Shown: in pieces, positions 19,455 to 30,237 of the stretch
How the letters are laid out: the number at the start of each line of letters is the position of its first letter
Position numbering within the stretch: the first letter of the stretch is position 1
DNA from: Lasiodiplodia sp. COLG20
Taxonomy: Eukaryota > Ascomycota > Dothideomycetes > Botryosphaeriales > Botryosphaeriaceae
Direction: 5' to 3'
Assembly: GCA_009801085.1 (NCBI GenBank)
Contig: VNWV01000006.1
Coordinates: forward strand, 1,984,001-2,048,000
DNA length: 64,000 bases
Made by a program: the position numbers and the translations under genes
Notes under the pieces: model-generated
Told to the model about the DNA's origin: nothing
Seen by the model: the letters and a program-made list of their open reading frames with translations, nothing else
The model's database searches: none

Positions 19455-21968
19455 ATGGCTCCCCAGCTTCTGAACCAAATGCTTCACCCGTCAAGATCCG
19501 AAGCGAAAGCCATGCGGAGGCTCAAAGCCTGGGCCAACGGCTTCGACGACACGCTCACCACCTTCCGCGGGCGCATCATCCCCCGCCAAAGCGACCACCT
19601 CCGCTACAACAGCACGCGCGAGTACTGGGTGCTCCCCGCGGGCAGCTGGGAAGTGATGATGATCAAAGCCAAACTCAAGCGGCCCAAAAAGCCCCCCCGG
19701 CTCCGACTCCGCGGCGGCGGCGGCAGCAGCAGTGGTGGTGGCCGGCCTCAGCTCTTCATCAAGCGCAAGCGCAAGTACGTGCCGGACAAGAAGTGGTTCG
19801 AGCGGGTGGCAGAGGACCAGCGGCGGGACATGGTGAAGCCGGTGGCGGAGCGGGTGCAGCGCGCGCACCTCTACCACGTGCTCGACAACAACGTCCGGTC
19901 CAACACTACTCCCTGCGTCGAGCTCGGCCAGACGTTCTTCCCGTGGGCGCGTCTGCCGCCGGATATCCAGGATGCTATCATCGCGTTCGCGTGGGGCAAG
20001 CCGGATGAGCTGAGGCTGGAGTGGCTCGGTGGTGACGAGAAGCGCTTCCAAACCCGCCGTCTTCACCGTGGAGACAGCCGCGGCCACGACGCAGAAGACG
20101 TCCGATTCTCCCGCCGACACGCCCACCGCCAGCCTCGCGCCATCATCTCCGCGCCACCGCCCATTCCCCTTTCCACCCTCTTGTCCGTCAACCGCGCTTT
20201 CTCCACCCGCGTCCTGCGCACACTCTACAGCCTCACGTCCCTCCACTTCACCTCCGCCGCCGACCTCTTCCGCTTTCTCGAGACGATTCATGCCAATTAC
20301 CTGCCGCTTCTGGGCAGCCTCGTGCTGAGTACGACCGACCTTGATGCGTTCGAGGCGCTCACGCCGCGCCATGCGGTTGCGTCGCGCGGGTTGCGGAGCA
20401 TGATGCTTAATTCTGGAGCGGGCGAGGGGATGGGGCATGAGGATTGCTGCGGTGGTGGGGGAAAGCACGGGCACGGGCATGGGCATGGGCATCATCGGGC
20501 GCCGCATCGTGGGAAGAGTCTACAGCGCGTTGATGAGGATGAGGAGGGGCCGCGGCGCCGAAACGGGCACAGTCATGGGGGTGGCGGGTGTGGCCATTCC
20601 CGTCACAAGCGCAAGAACAGAAGCATCAGCAGCAGTGATAGCGACAGTAGTAGCAGTGTGGACGAGGATTGCTGCTCGGATGGCTGCTGCGGCCACGATG
20701 ATAGCCGCGACCACCACGACAATCACGCAACAGACACGAGCTCCTCTTTCTTCTTCGCCGAGAGCGAATCATCCCTCCACAAGCGCCGAGGACGCAGCCG
20801 GCAGAAGAAGCGGCAGACGGCGCACATCCACAACAGCACAGCAGCTGCAGCCAAGAGACACCACCCCCATGGCACCGGCCATCAACACGGCGGTGGCTGT
20901 TGCGGCGACGACCACGACCACGGCGACGCTCACGACAACACCCGCGCGGCGCCTACAGCAGCGGCACACCACAGCGGCTCCTCCACCGATGACGACGACG
21001 ACGCCACGACTGAAGAGACGCAGTGGTGGCGCCGGCGCGGACACCAACTACCAGCATGGCTACGCCGGTGGTGGAGCAACAAGAAGAACAAGATGCTGCC
21101 GCTCCACCGCTTCTGGGCTAAAGGGAAGAAAGTCCTCCCTCGGCTGCACAACGGAAAAAGGAAGAAGGGCGGCGATGACAACCACAAGCACGACCACTCA
21201 CACCACGAAAATAAGCAGCAGAAGACTGCCGAGGAAGAAGAAGACGAGCGCCGCCGCTCGCTGGGGCGCGACTCCGCCACGCAGCCACGGGACGTGCTGG
21301 AGGGGCTGAAGAGCTTCGTGCTTCGGATCCAGGGGGGCGAGGGGAGACGGCACTTCAAGTGGATGCGGGTCGAGGACGACGACGAGCGGGCTCGGGGCTG
21401 CCGGCCCGGAGGCAGCAGGGAGCACCACCTGAGATCGACTAACGACGGCGGGAGAGTGGTTTGCGTCGTCAGGGGGGAATATGCGAGCGAGACCGGCCTG
21501 CAGGCGGTGTGGGGTGCGGACTGGCTCGTCAGGGCGCTGCGGGAGACGATGGCGCCGAGGATGTGCGAGGTCCGGATCGAGGGGTTGCTGCCGGATGGCG
21601 AGGCTGTGGTCGATGAGGGTGCAAGGGGGCTGGTGGTGGCGGGAGGAAGTCAGCAGCAGGGGAGTAAGAAGGGCAAGGAGCGTGCGGTCGAGGCTGCGGT
21701 CCCACTGCGGGAGGAAGGACAAATGAGCGGGTTGAGTGTTTTCGATCGGGACCCTCACGAGGAAGTTTCGGGCGATGAGGATTGGCAGTCCGCTGTCTCT
21801 ATTCTGAACCTAGCAAGGCCGGTAGAGAGATCTGCGGTCTTCCAGAAGACGAAAAAGCAGACAGGCACTTACTTGGAAAAGCAGGGCGGAGGGGCTCAGG
21901 GCACCCCCTGGAGGGATCTCATGCTGCCGAATGACTACAAGAGAAAGTTCCGGCTGGAACTGTTGTAG
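19455..21968 (+). CDS. Large His/Cys/Gly-rich orphan protein, possible F-box-like segment
   Basis: Intron-less open frame of 837 residues from ATG 19455 (context ATCAATGG). An in-frame ATG at 19329 would add 42 leader-like residues and is less likely. The N-terminal 150 residues are basic. FFPWARLPPDIQDAIIAFAW (about residues 155-174) looks like a degenerate F-box-type or fungal LPxE-helix start, and SVNRAFSTRVLRTLYSLTSL supports a folded N-terminal half. The middle is extraordinary: His-Gly repeats (KHGHGHGHGHH), Cys pairs with His/Asp (EDCCSDGCCGHDD; GGGCCGDDHDHGDAHD), Ser/Asp runs and basic stretches. The C-terminal 250 residues look globular again. Metal binding by the His/Cys clusters is an inference from composition. 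Family not recognised. Confidence 0.65.
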   Translation: MAPQLLNQMLHPSRSEAKAMRRLKAWANGFDDTLTTFRGRIIPRQSDHLRYNSTREYWVLPAGSWEVMMIKAKLKRPKKPPRLRLRGGGGSSSGGGRPQLFIKRKRKYVPDKKWFERVAEDQRRDMVKPVAERVQRAHLYHVLDNNVRSNTTPCVELGQTFFPWARLPPDIQDAIIAFAWGKPDELRLEWLGGDEKRFQTRRLHRGDSRGHDAEDVRFSRRHAHRQPRAIISAPPPIPLSTLLSVNRAFSTRVLRTLYSLTSLHFTSAADLFRFLETIHANYLPLLGSLVLSTTDLDAFEALTPRHAVASRGLRSMMLNSGAGEGMGHEDCCGGGGKHGHGHGHGHHRAPHRGKSLQRVDEDEEGPRRRNGHSHGGGGCGHSRHKRKNRSISSSDSDSSSSVDEDCCSDGCCGHDDSRDHHDNHATDTSSSFFFAESESSLHKRRGRSRQKKRQTAHIHNSTAAAAKRHHPHGTGHQHGGGCCGDDHDHGDAHDNTRAAPTAAAHHSGSSTDDDDDATTEETQWWRRRGHQLPAWLRRWWSNKKNKMLPLHRFWAKGKKVLPRLHNGKRKKGGDDNHKHDHSHHENKQQKTAEEEEDERRRSLGRDSATQPRDVLEGLKSFVLRIQGGEGRRHFKWMRVEDDDERARGCRPGGSREHHLRSTNDGGRVVCVVRGEYASETGLQAVWGADWLVRALRETMAPRMCEVRIEGLLPDGEAVVDEGARGLVVAGGSQQQGSKKGKERAVEAAVPLREEGQMSGLSVFDRDPHEEVSGDEDWQSAVSILNLARPVERSAVFQKTKKQTGTYLEKQGGGAQGTPWRDLMLPNDYKRKFRLELL

Positions 21969-22226
21969 GGCGAGTTGGCAGCCATGGAGATGCTGGTGGA
22001 TGAAAAGTTGATAGAGATGTGTTACCCTTCTTTGGTACATTTGGTAGTTTACATTGGCGGATATGGCGGGTCAAGATGTGGAGGATTTTAATGGCTATAT
22101 AGAGACCTAAAAATACGGAAGCACTTAATGACAGAATCTCATACCAGCCATTCAGAAACACTTCAAAAAGTAGCCGAAAATACCCCTCAACATCGCCAAA
22201 TTTTGCTCAGCCAAAAAGGAGATCGC

Positions 22227-24522
22227 TTACACAATCTCTCTCATCTCGAACTTCAAGTCCGGTAGATCCAGAGCTTCTCCGAACATGAAACCATGACAGT
22301 AAGCCTCCCCGATGAGCTCCCAGGTGTCTTTGCCCTTGTAGGATGGCCGGAATATGTAAGGCTGCCTAGCCCCGGCAACAAGCATAACAACGTCTCCTTT
22401 CTGAATCGTCCAAGGTCCTGTGCCCATGTATTGCTTCTTCGTCAGGAATAAACGGCGGTGTAGATATCGCGTTTCGAACACCATCTGGTAAATTGGAGGA
22501 TCGATTGATTCGCTGGTCCGGGGCTCAAAACCGATATAGTACCTGGCTTCGTGGAAATGTTGTTGACGCCTTCGTTCGTATCTCTCCTCAATTATCTTAC
22601 GAAGAGGGTATTCGCGACAATCAAACATATCGATGAATTTTCTTATGACATTGATCCTCCGTTTGGCCATAGCCCTGCGTGCGATGTTGGACGAATAAAA
22701 GTCAGGTTCGTACCAGAGCTCCCATTGGTCATTGAGATTGAATTGCAAGTCGTTCTCTGCCAGTATGTGCCTGCCAGAATGTGGTCCATAGAAGGCTGTT
22801 TCATCGGCCATGACAGCGAACCACTCGGTGAAGTTTTTATTGGTGAGTTCCAGGAGAAGCTCCTCATGGCGCCAGTTAAAGGCATATTTCTCTCCAGAAA
22901 CCAGAGTTTTCCAAAAAGCAGAGACTGTGTCTTCATCCGTGGGCCAGTAGTGTTTTCCTATGAGCATGGGAAGCCATAAGAAGGACCAAGGGACATTAAG
23001 TCCCGGAACATCTAAGCAATCTCCGGTGTGTTCGATGACATCAAGTATCGCTGCTTTGACTCGCAAGGACCGACCGCCACGGTGAAGGCTAAATTCAGCC
23101 CCCATTGATTTGGTTGATTTGAAGAAATCAGCGCTAGTTTGCCATCGAATGTGGCAGAAGGGGGTTGGCCGAATTTCTGTGATGAGATCCGGTACCCAAG
23201 ATGGCAGTCCTGGGATCAAGTCGATGTTCTTCATCAATCGCTTGGTAGTAGCGACGGGAAACTTTGAGTGACTTGTACACCCGTATCTCAATTGGCCAAC
23301 AAGTGAGAGGAGCTGAATGCCGGTGGGGCCTTGAAGGAGTTGCGCGGCGCAGTCGCAATAGACGTCAATAATCGGCCTGTTATAGTCTATCTTATATCCC
23401 GTCGGAGGTGAGATTGATACAACAGAGAAGAACTTATCGTGAACTTTGGTAGTTTTTCGTCTTCTGATTTCTTCGATGGCGTCTTCTAGAGGACATGGTG
23501 TGCCGTCCAGAAATTGCTGTCGGGTATCATGTGCAAACTTGAGATTGCACAGTGCCAGGCTAAATGAGGTAGCAAGAAAATCCGGGCCCTTTTTGTTCGA
23601 TTCGGACCTCTTGTAATTCAGTTCTGTGGTCTCAAGCTTACTGGCCAGCTCGAGGATGGGGAGTTCTTGATCGCCCAATAAAAAGACCATTTCTTTCGCC
23701 AGAACCACCTCTTGCAACGTCCACACGCGCTCGAAAAAACCCCGGCTGCATATCCAGTAAATGGCCGGAATGTATCCGCTGTTCTTAAAGAGGTGAAAAA
23801 TTGCTTTGTAGTTGAGAGGATTCTTCGCACACTCCTGATATGACGCCAAGAGCTTGTATTTTTCTGGTTCCGACAATGACATGGCCCAGTATCGCACCCA
23901 CGTTACAGCCATGCTGGTAATGATGGTAGATCTTCCCAACCAAACAATGACTATTGTAGCAGAGCCAAATATGGCTTTCATCATTCTGACTTGTGCACTC
24001 TTCTCTTCCTTCCTTTCTTTTGTTTCTTTGTCATTCATGTTCTTGCCATCTGCTTGGTCAATACAAATGGCGTCAATCCAGATCCGTTGACCTCTATTCA
24101 TCTTTCGAAGCTGTAGCAACGCATTGTGTAGATTCTGGTGTATCTGGAGCCTTTTCCCGTTACAGATTATTGTCCGCATTCGTCCTTTGATTGGGCTTCC
24201 CGTGTCTCTGTCGATGAACCAGGTGTATGATAGAGCCTCGTATTTGATCTTCTTATGGATCTCTATCTCTTCAACAGAACAGTGAATCAAGCAGTCCCAT
24301 TTACGCGGCTCAATTGTCACGAGTCTGAAAAACTTGTCGTTTTGTTGAAGGCGTTGGTGCTTGAATGGTGGAAGAAAACAGTCCTACGGATATCATTACA
24401 ACGTGATCATTCCATTATATTAGTAACCAACTTACCACAATTATAGCGGCGAAAAGCCGTATCAGCGCCTCGATGTAGCGCCAAAGTAGGCCGTGAAATT
24501 CTCGAAATAAGTAACGGAACAT
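22227..24522 (-). CDS. HET-domain (heterokaryon incompatibility) protein
   Basis: Two exons: 24522-24436 and 24383-22227, for 747 residues. The long open frame begins at a GTG (24320), so I looked upstream. An AG acceptor at 24385-24384, an in-frame stop just before it, a TTACTAAT branch site and a GTAAG donor at 24435 join it in phase to a 29-codon exon starting with ATG. The HET domain shows its diagnostic blocks: YEALSYTW (77-84), GQRIWIDAICIDQAD (about 128-142), an S-Q-V-R-x-M helix with IVIVWLGRS, and FFERVWTLQEVVLA. HET domains trigger programmed cell death on non-self recognition in fungi. The first exon encodes a partly hydrophobic N-terminus (RLFAAIIVDCFLPPF). The C-terminal 350 residues are unassigned. 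Allorecognition function is inferred from the family; many HET genes have unknown roles. Confidence 0.9.
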
Positions 24523-24702
24523 GACGAGTTGCAGAGGATCAAACTATTCACAGTAAAACGGGGGATATGAAGCTGTCAAGCGTCGAACAAGAAGTACCTG
24601 TTTGAGGATGGGTAAAGAGAATAAAAATTGGTGAAAATGTGGATTTTAAAAGATCCAAGCCCTGTGGGAGCTTGTCAGCTGAAGTGAAACACCTGCGGCT
24701 CG

Positions 24703-24709
24703 TATTTAT
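24703..24709 (-). promoter_or_regulatory. TATA-like element of the HET gene
   Basis: ATAAATA on the minus strand about 180 bp upstream of the proposed HET start codon, the best AT element in a mixed promoter. Confidence 0.25.
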
Positions 24710-25010
24710 GCGCCCATCGCAAAAGGGAAGGCCAGCGCATCAGCCTTGAGTGTACCCCACCTTCCTTGGTTCAAGTGTGGCCACTATTTGCCATTGGTTG
24801 TATAAAGAACCAGTAGTAGCGAGAGGTCGAACCATACCTCTCATGCAGCTACAAAATACTGATTCTCGGGTTCGGCAGAATCAACCTATCGCTGTACAAT
24901 ATAGGCTGCGTCAACTTTATTGAATTCCTTGTGCATCATGCAGTGACAATTATCGTGCATATAGAGTGCAGTGGACGAGCGGCTAAAACGGAGCAGATTA
25001 TCCGTAGGGA

Positions 25011-25022
25011 TATATATATAAA
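25011..25022 (+). promoter_or_regulatory. TATA box of the GS-like gene
   Basis: TATATATATAAA lies only 28-39 bp before the proposed start codon at 25050, so the transcript leader would be very short, or initiation spreads downstream to a later start. Confidence 0.4.
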
Positions 25023-25049
25023 CGCATACTGCTGTGCGAGAATTACAAA

Positions 25050-26569
25050 ATGGGCCATCAGTTCCAAGTTAATGAATCATATCGCCTACACGGCCTGATC
25101 TGGAGGAGTCCCTTTGATATGGAGAAGTGTAAGAAACGCTCGACCCCTTTCCTTGCATTCCTGCTGATTCGGGTCCTCAAAAAGCAAACCAGACACAGCT
25201 CCGGCTACCACCTGGGGTCAAATACGTCTGGCTCAGGTTCATGCCATACAATGGCCTATACTTGGTGCGAATGGTGCCAGTGGCGCGATTCATAGCCATG
25301 ATGGCTCGAAAAGAGATGTTGCAGTTGCCTCTGCTCGTCACGACCCTGATGCGCAACGACCGCCCCGCAGCCATCTCAACGGAGACGATGTACCTGAAGC
25401 CAGAACTCGGGACGGCGTACCAACAACCAGGCGCCGCCAACAACGCCCACCGACTCGAGGTGATGACGTCCTGGGTCGACAAGAACGGCGCCGCGGTGCC
25501 CGAGTGCCCACGCAGCAAAATCCGCGCCCTCTGCGCCCAGCTAGAACAGCAGCACGACGTCCACGTGCTAACGGGCTTCGAGGTCGAGGTCGTGTTGACG
25601 CCGACGACAACAACAACAACAACGTCCGACAACGACGACGACGGCGGCCATGGTACTGGCAGCAGCAGCAGCAGCCTGTTGTTGAACCAGCAGCAGCACG
25701 GCTGGAGCTCCATGACGCCGCAAGACGCATCGACGCTCGACGCCATCGAAGCCATCGCCCAAGCCCTGGCGGCCGCCGGGCTCGACGTGCACCAATTCCA
25801 CGCCGAGGCGTCGCCCGGGCAGTGGGAGTTTGCGCTCGGCCCGCAGCCGCCGCTGCAGGCCGTCGACGGGCTGGTCGCGGCGCGCGACATCATCGCCGCG
25901 ACGGCGCGCGCGTACGGGCTCGCTGCCACATTCCACCCGCGCCCTCATCCAGGCGGCCAGCAGTACGGCACCGGCGCTCACGTCCACCTCTCGGCGAACA
26001 ACGCTAGGCCCGACGGCGGCGAGGAAGAAGAGGCGGACGAGGGGACGGCGGCCAAGTTCTTCGCCGGCATCCTCGCGCACCTGCCCGCCCTTTCCGCCTT
26101 CGCGCTGCCGCTCGACGCGAGCTACGAGCGGATCAAGGCGGGCCTGCTCAGCGGCGGGGAATGGGTCTGCTGGGGCACGCAGAACCGGCAGACGCCGCTG
26201 CGGCGCATCACGCGGGCGCGGTTTGAGGTTAGGAGTGTTTGCGGGACGGCCAATCCGTACCTCGTCGTGGCGGCGATGCTGGCGGCGGCGTTGGATGGGC
26301 TGGAATGCGGGATGGAGCTGCCGGGTGAGTGTCCTGTTGAGGGGGCGTCGCAGCTCGAGCGGGCGCAGCGGGAGGAGGCGGGTATTACTACACGGCTTCC
26401 TCGGAGCGTTGAGGAGAGCGTCGACGCCTTGGTGAGGGATACTGCGCTCTGCGATAGGCTCGGGGCGCAGATCGTCACGCCGTATGCCGCGCTGACGACG
26501 GCGTGGAATGCGCACTTGCGAGGCATGGAGCCCGGCGAGAGGCATGCTTTGCTGCTGAGTAGGTATTAG
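25050..26569 (+). CDS. Glutamine-synthetase-fold protein (FluG C-terminal-like)
   Basis: Proposed two-exon gene (25050-25128, 25185-26569), 487 residues. The continuous ORF starts at an internal Met (25241), but the frame upstream clearly continues the family's N-terminal strand (LPPGVKYVWLRFMPYNG). A GTAAGA donor at 25129 and an AG acceptor at 25183-25184 give a 56-nt in-phase intron to an upstream ATG. GS landmarks: the substrate-binding FEVEV (158-162), FHAEASPGQWEF (231-242), GAHVHLS (290-296), YERI near 339-342, WGTQNRQTPLRR (356-367) and FEVRSVCGTANPYL (373-386). It should catalyse ATP-dependent gamma-glutamyl ligation. In fungi this branch includes FluG-type proteins and uncharacterised ligases, so glutamine synthesis is not certain. 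A Thr/Asp/Ser/Gln-rich insert at about 166-198 is low-complexity. The first exon is inferred. Confidence 0.8.
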
Positions 26570-28007
26570 CGATATGAATTGATGTGTCGTTTTTTCCATC
26601 GTATCTGCTCGCTGCTGCATTGAGCGGTGCGGGCCGCCGCTTGATGTCGTGGTTCTGTACAACGTCAGTGATACGGGATCGGGGCGTGGAGCTTCGGCGA
26701 GCCAGTCGGCAGCAGTCGTTGGAGATGCGGCTAGATATCTCCAGATCAGCTCACCTACTTGTGCAACTGCTACGTCAGGTTGGCTGGCCATTGTGGGCTG
26801 ATCCACGGAGTCGTGGGCTTCTCCGGCACCTTCATTGGTGCTTCACTTTGCTCCCCCTTAACGTCGGCGTATGTACCAAAATATTGCGGTGTATGCATAG
26901 CTTGGCATTGTCATGGTACGGAGCTCCTTACCAGTAACTTACGCCTGGACTCTGTCAGTAGCGGCTTCTGGGGACTTTCGTGGGACTACCATCCATGAAG
27001 AAATCTCCTCGGAGTCTCTCCCTGACTTGGTACTGTTACGACTCAACCAAAGAAAAAATATTCTCTCGCTACCATCATCGGCTCCCTGGCCACAACCCAC
27101 AATCAGTATTTCAAATTAATCTTAAGAAAGCGTTCGAAGATGCAGAGATCAAAAGGAAGGAAAAAAAGAAAAAAAACAAGGAGTTAGTGAGCAAAATTGC
27201 GGGCTCTCCCGGTGGAGAGCCCGCAGAAACCCTCCTCAGCCCGATGGTTAGGGCCTCGCTGGAGGATTTTTTGCGATGATCAAATAGCGATACAAATTGA
27301 ATAGCGAACAGAAAGCGGAGGAAACGACTCGAACACACAACCCTTTGGGTGGGGTTGCGATCCGCCGGTGTTACCAGTGGGCTATGCCAGCGGTAACACC
27401 GGTGGATGACAGAGGAGTTGCGGGAATGAATTATATAGTAGGGATGGCTGATCGAAAACCAGGGTATTATTTGATCGAGTGGCGTAAGCAGAGGTACCTG
27501 TGAAACTGCTCGAGCCCGAAACTGGATGGCATGCTGCTGAAGTGACGAGACATCCGCTAGCTTGTATGCTGGTGTCCGCGAAAGAAAAGAGCCTATAAGG
27601 AAGAAGAACCATGAAGAAAGGAGCGGCAGTGGCAGCTTACTGGTGTCTGCATAATGAAGTCTCTGGGGTCAGGGAAGATATACCGTTGAGCTGACCCTAT
27701 CCGGACTATGTTTGAGCGAGGGCGGTAAGTCCTGCAAAAGCTTTACCCTTTGGCGCCGCCATTTCCTGCATTGAAACAGTAGGTAGGCCATCCATTGCCG
27801 CTCTCAATCGCACCGCCAGTATTTTTAAGATATCTGTCAGCATGAACCTATGCAGTCATGTCGTATTGTAATAATAAATAAACCAAATTTTGTATTACCT
27901 GATTGTTACTTTTGATAAATGTGCTTGCTATTTGATAAGCATCAAATGGGGCCGTATTTGATCCGACTGAGAATTTTCCCGCTTGGGGAAGGGGCGTTTG
28001 ACATTGT
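26570..28007. other. 1.4-kb intergenic region with two strong hairpins
   Basis: Gap between convergent GS-like and caleosin genes. The left part has no recognised feature. The right part carries two large perfect or near-perfect hairpins and Pol III-like boxes, described separately. AT-rich from 27850. Confidence 0.6.
27161..27406 (-). repeat. Candidate Pol III-type (SINE-like) unit with two hairpins
   Basis: On the minus strand a 15-bp stem (27406-27392 with 27375-27361, one G-T pair, 16-nt loop) overlaps an A-box-like TAGCCCACTGG (27384-27374). A B-box-like GTTCGAGTC (27334-27326) follows. Next comes a perfect 12-bp stem with a four-base loop (27225-27198), then T8 and T7 tracts (27176-27169, 27167-27161) that would terminate Pol III. 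It does not fold as a normal tRNA. SINE-like or decayed tRNA-derived origin is an inference; copy number in the genome is unknown. Confidence 0.35.
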
Positions 28008-29297
28008 TCAAGCAGCCTTGGCTGAAGTCTGAGACCACCAAGCGCCAGCCTGCTTCCTCAAGTTCCTTCCAGCACCGCCCTGCTTCTGCTGCTTGCGTTT
28101 CTTGCTCGCGTACTCGTCGGCCTTGTGCTGGAAGATGCTGCCGTCATAGATGCGCCTGACTTCGTCCTTGCGCAGAATGCCGTCGTCAGGCCAGAGAAGA
28201 AGGTAAGTCGCGAACCCTGCGTATCAACGTTAGCCTTCATACACACACGAAGATGCACACAGGCCCGAATAGGAAGGGCAAGCCGCAACTCTCCAAACGG
28301 GGGAAGAAGAGAAGGAGGGGTAAACTCACACTCCATAGCCATCGCCAAGGCCCCAAAGAAATCAAACAACAGCAACTGCCCCCTCCACAACCTCACCAGA
28401 TCCCACACATCCAGCCCGCCCTTATCATTCTCATCATACTTGGCGAAGATGTCCTCGAACTGCTGCGGGCGGAAGCGGCCCTCGTTGTCGTACGTGTCGG
28501 AGCTGCTGCCGTGCTTCTGCTTGTGCACGCGCGCCACCCAGATGCGCAGGAAGGGGTCGGGCAGGACGATGGAGGGGACGGTCGGGTACGACAGCGCGCC
28601 GTGGATGATGGCCGCGACGATGGCCGACAGCGGCAGCGACCACCCCCACTTCCGGCATCCGACGTACGTGTCGCGCGGCCAGATGACGCCGTCTTGGTCC
28701 GCGTCGAAGTAGTGGACGTGCTGTTGGAGGACCTGTGGGTGACGTCAGTGAGGGGTGTTGAGCACTAGTTTGTGCGGGGGTGGGGTAGGTATCGTGAAGT
28801 GATGAGACAAAGAGCGGGAGGAGTAGCAGCACCAGCACCAGAACAAGCAAGCAAAAGTAAAGCCAAGTCAAAGAACACCAGAAGCACTCACAGTCTTATC
28901 CTGATGCTTCCGCGTCCACCCACCATCCACCGTCCCATTCGGCGCCTCCTTGCTCGCCGCCGCCGTCGCGCGCGCCGTGCCCGGGTCCAGCAGCGGCTCG
29001 TTGTCGCCGGGGATGTAGGGCGAGTGCTCGAGCGTCAGCGGCGCCTCCTCGATGCCCGTCGCGTACGACTTGCCCGGCGGGTACGCCTCGATCGCCCGCC
29101 CGACCAGCTCGTATCCCTGCTGCTGCAGCCGCTCCTTCTCGTCGTCGATGGTGCTCTGCGGCGGCGACGGCGGCACGTCGTGCGGCGTGTGCTGGTCGAC
29201 GTGGGCTACGTTGGCGTACGACGACGGAGCCGCCGGGTCGACGTTGGTGGGTTTGGGGGAGGGGGGCATTTTGGACGAGGACGTGTCTTGGGATGCT

Positions 29298-29328
<31 letters not shown>

Positions 29329-29353
29329 TCTGGGAGTGGGATTTCTTGGGCAT
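28008..29353 (-). CDS. Caleosin-family protein (peroxygenase-like)
   Basis: Three exons (29353-28892, 28732-28330, 28216-28008) give 357 residues, with GTGAGT donors and CAG acceptors. The first exon is a low-complexity N-terminus with a 10-Gln run encoded by CAA/CAG repeats, then a Pro/Ser-rich region. The caleosin domain starts in exon 2: LQQHVHYFDADQDGVIWP holds the EF-hand calcium loop (Asp164, Asp166, Asp168) and the His residues linked to haem binding. A hydrophobic central segment follows (LSAIVAAIIHGALSYPTV), then the family block FAKYDENDKGGLDVWDL. Exon 3 has TYLLLWPDDGILRKDEVRRI and YDGSIF. Caleosins sit on lipid droplets or ER and have peroxygenase activity in plants and fungi. The long Q-rich N-terminus is unusual. 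Enzyme activity inferred. Confidence 0.93.
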
Positions 29354-30237
29354 GGGTGCGGTTTGGGTTTGGTTGGGTGGGGTGGGCTTTGGTGGGGAGG
29401 GAAGCTATTTGAAGGGTTTTGGAAGTGGGCAGTCTTCCGGATGAGAAAGGGGGATTTGTTGTTTGTGGGGGAAAGAAGTAGTAGTTATGAAAGACGGGAA
29501 CTTGTTGGGCCCCAAGAATTGGTTCTGTTGACAGTACATTCCATGAACCATGGCAGCTGTGCTTTTCGTCATCATGAGCGTCGTGGAGAGCCTATGGTCT
29601 GAGCGCTTCACATGTGATGATGACGATCATGGATGGCCGACATGGATCGTGCCGCTCCGACCGTTGCAACGCACCAACGAGCTGCGAGCAATATATCATC
29701 GGTCCCTGATCTCCCATAGAGATGCCGCTTTAGCGCATTTTCGTGAGCGGGGAACCGTCGCGGCGGAAATAGGCGGTTGGGGAGACGTGATTCCTGCCAC
29801 CCTGCTCAGCTGAATCAGACCGAGATAGAGCTAAAGACGAGAGAATCTGGATCGTTTGAGCCTTATTGTGCATCGAGATAAGAGATAGAGCGTGGAGAGG
29901 TCATCAAATTTGGATCAAGCCGCAGCGCCCCGCATTTGCGGAGTCCGGCGCTGGGAGAATAAGCAGACTACATGCCTTCGTAGCTCATCATAGCTGTCCC
30001 GAAAGAGTTAGGACAGTCTTCGGCTATCTACATTACGGGGTATATTTAAAGGTCGTATGGCCAAATCGTTATCGTGAAAAGAAAAGGGCATTCAACCCGC
30101 CAAATAGACGCCTGTACAGTGGCAGGCCTCGAGGATCCGCTTCATCTACGTCGTTGCAGGAGATGCATTCTTTTGCATTGCAAAATGCCGCCTGCGCCGA
30201 AAAAACCGAAAGTTATGTCCGGGGAAAGAGAGTCGTC
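29354..30237. other. Intergenic region upstream of the caleosin gene
   Basis: About 880 bp holding the caleosin promoter and the 3' flank of the MARVEL gene. An 87-codon frame at 29550-29813 has no recognisable feature and is left out. Nothing else seen. Confidence 0.5.

Larger units (their letters stand above)
24523..25049. other. Divergent promoter between HET and GS-like genes
   Basis: The two genes are transcribed away from each other from this 527-bp region. It contains one TATA-like element per direction and no open frame of interest. Confidence 0.6.

Noticed and set aside
20437..21309. 290-codon frame rich in Thr/Ala
   Set aside because: Shadow of the His/Cys-rich gene in another phase; it comes from repeated GCC/ACC/CAC codons.
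22551..22979. 142-codon plus-strand frame
   Set aside because: Antisense to the HET gene, with no independent evidence.
25568..26806. 412-codon minus-strand frame
   Set aside because: Antisense to the GS-fold gene, whose sense frame carries the conserved motifs.
27326..27384. Functional tRNA gene on the minus strand
   Set aside because: A-box and B-box-like motifs exist, but the anticodon and T stems do not pair, and no acceptor stem was found.
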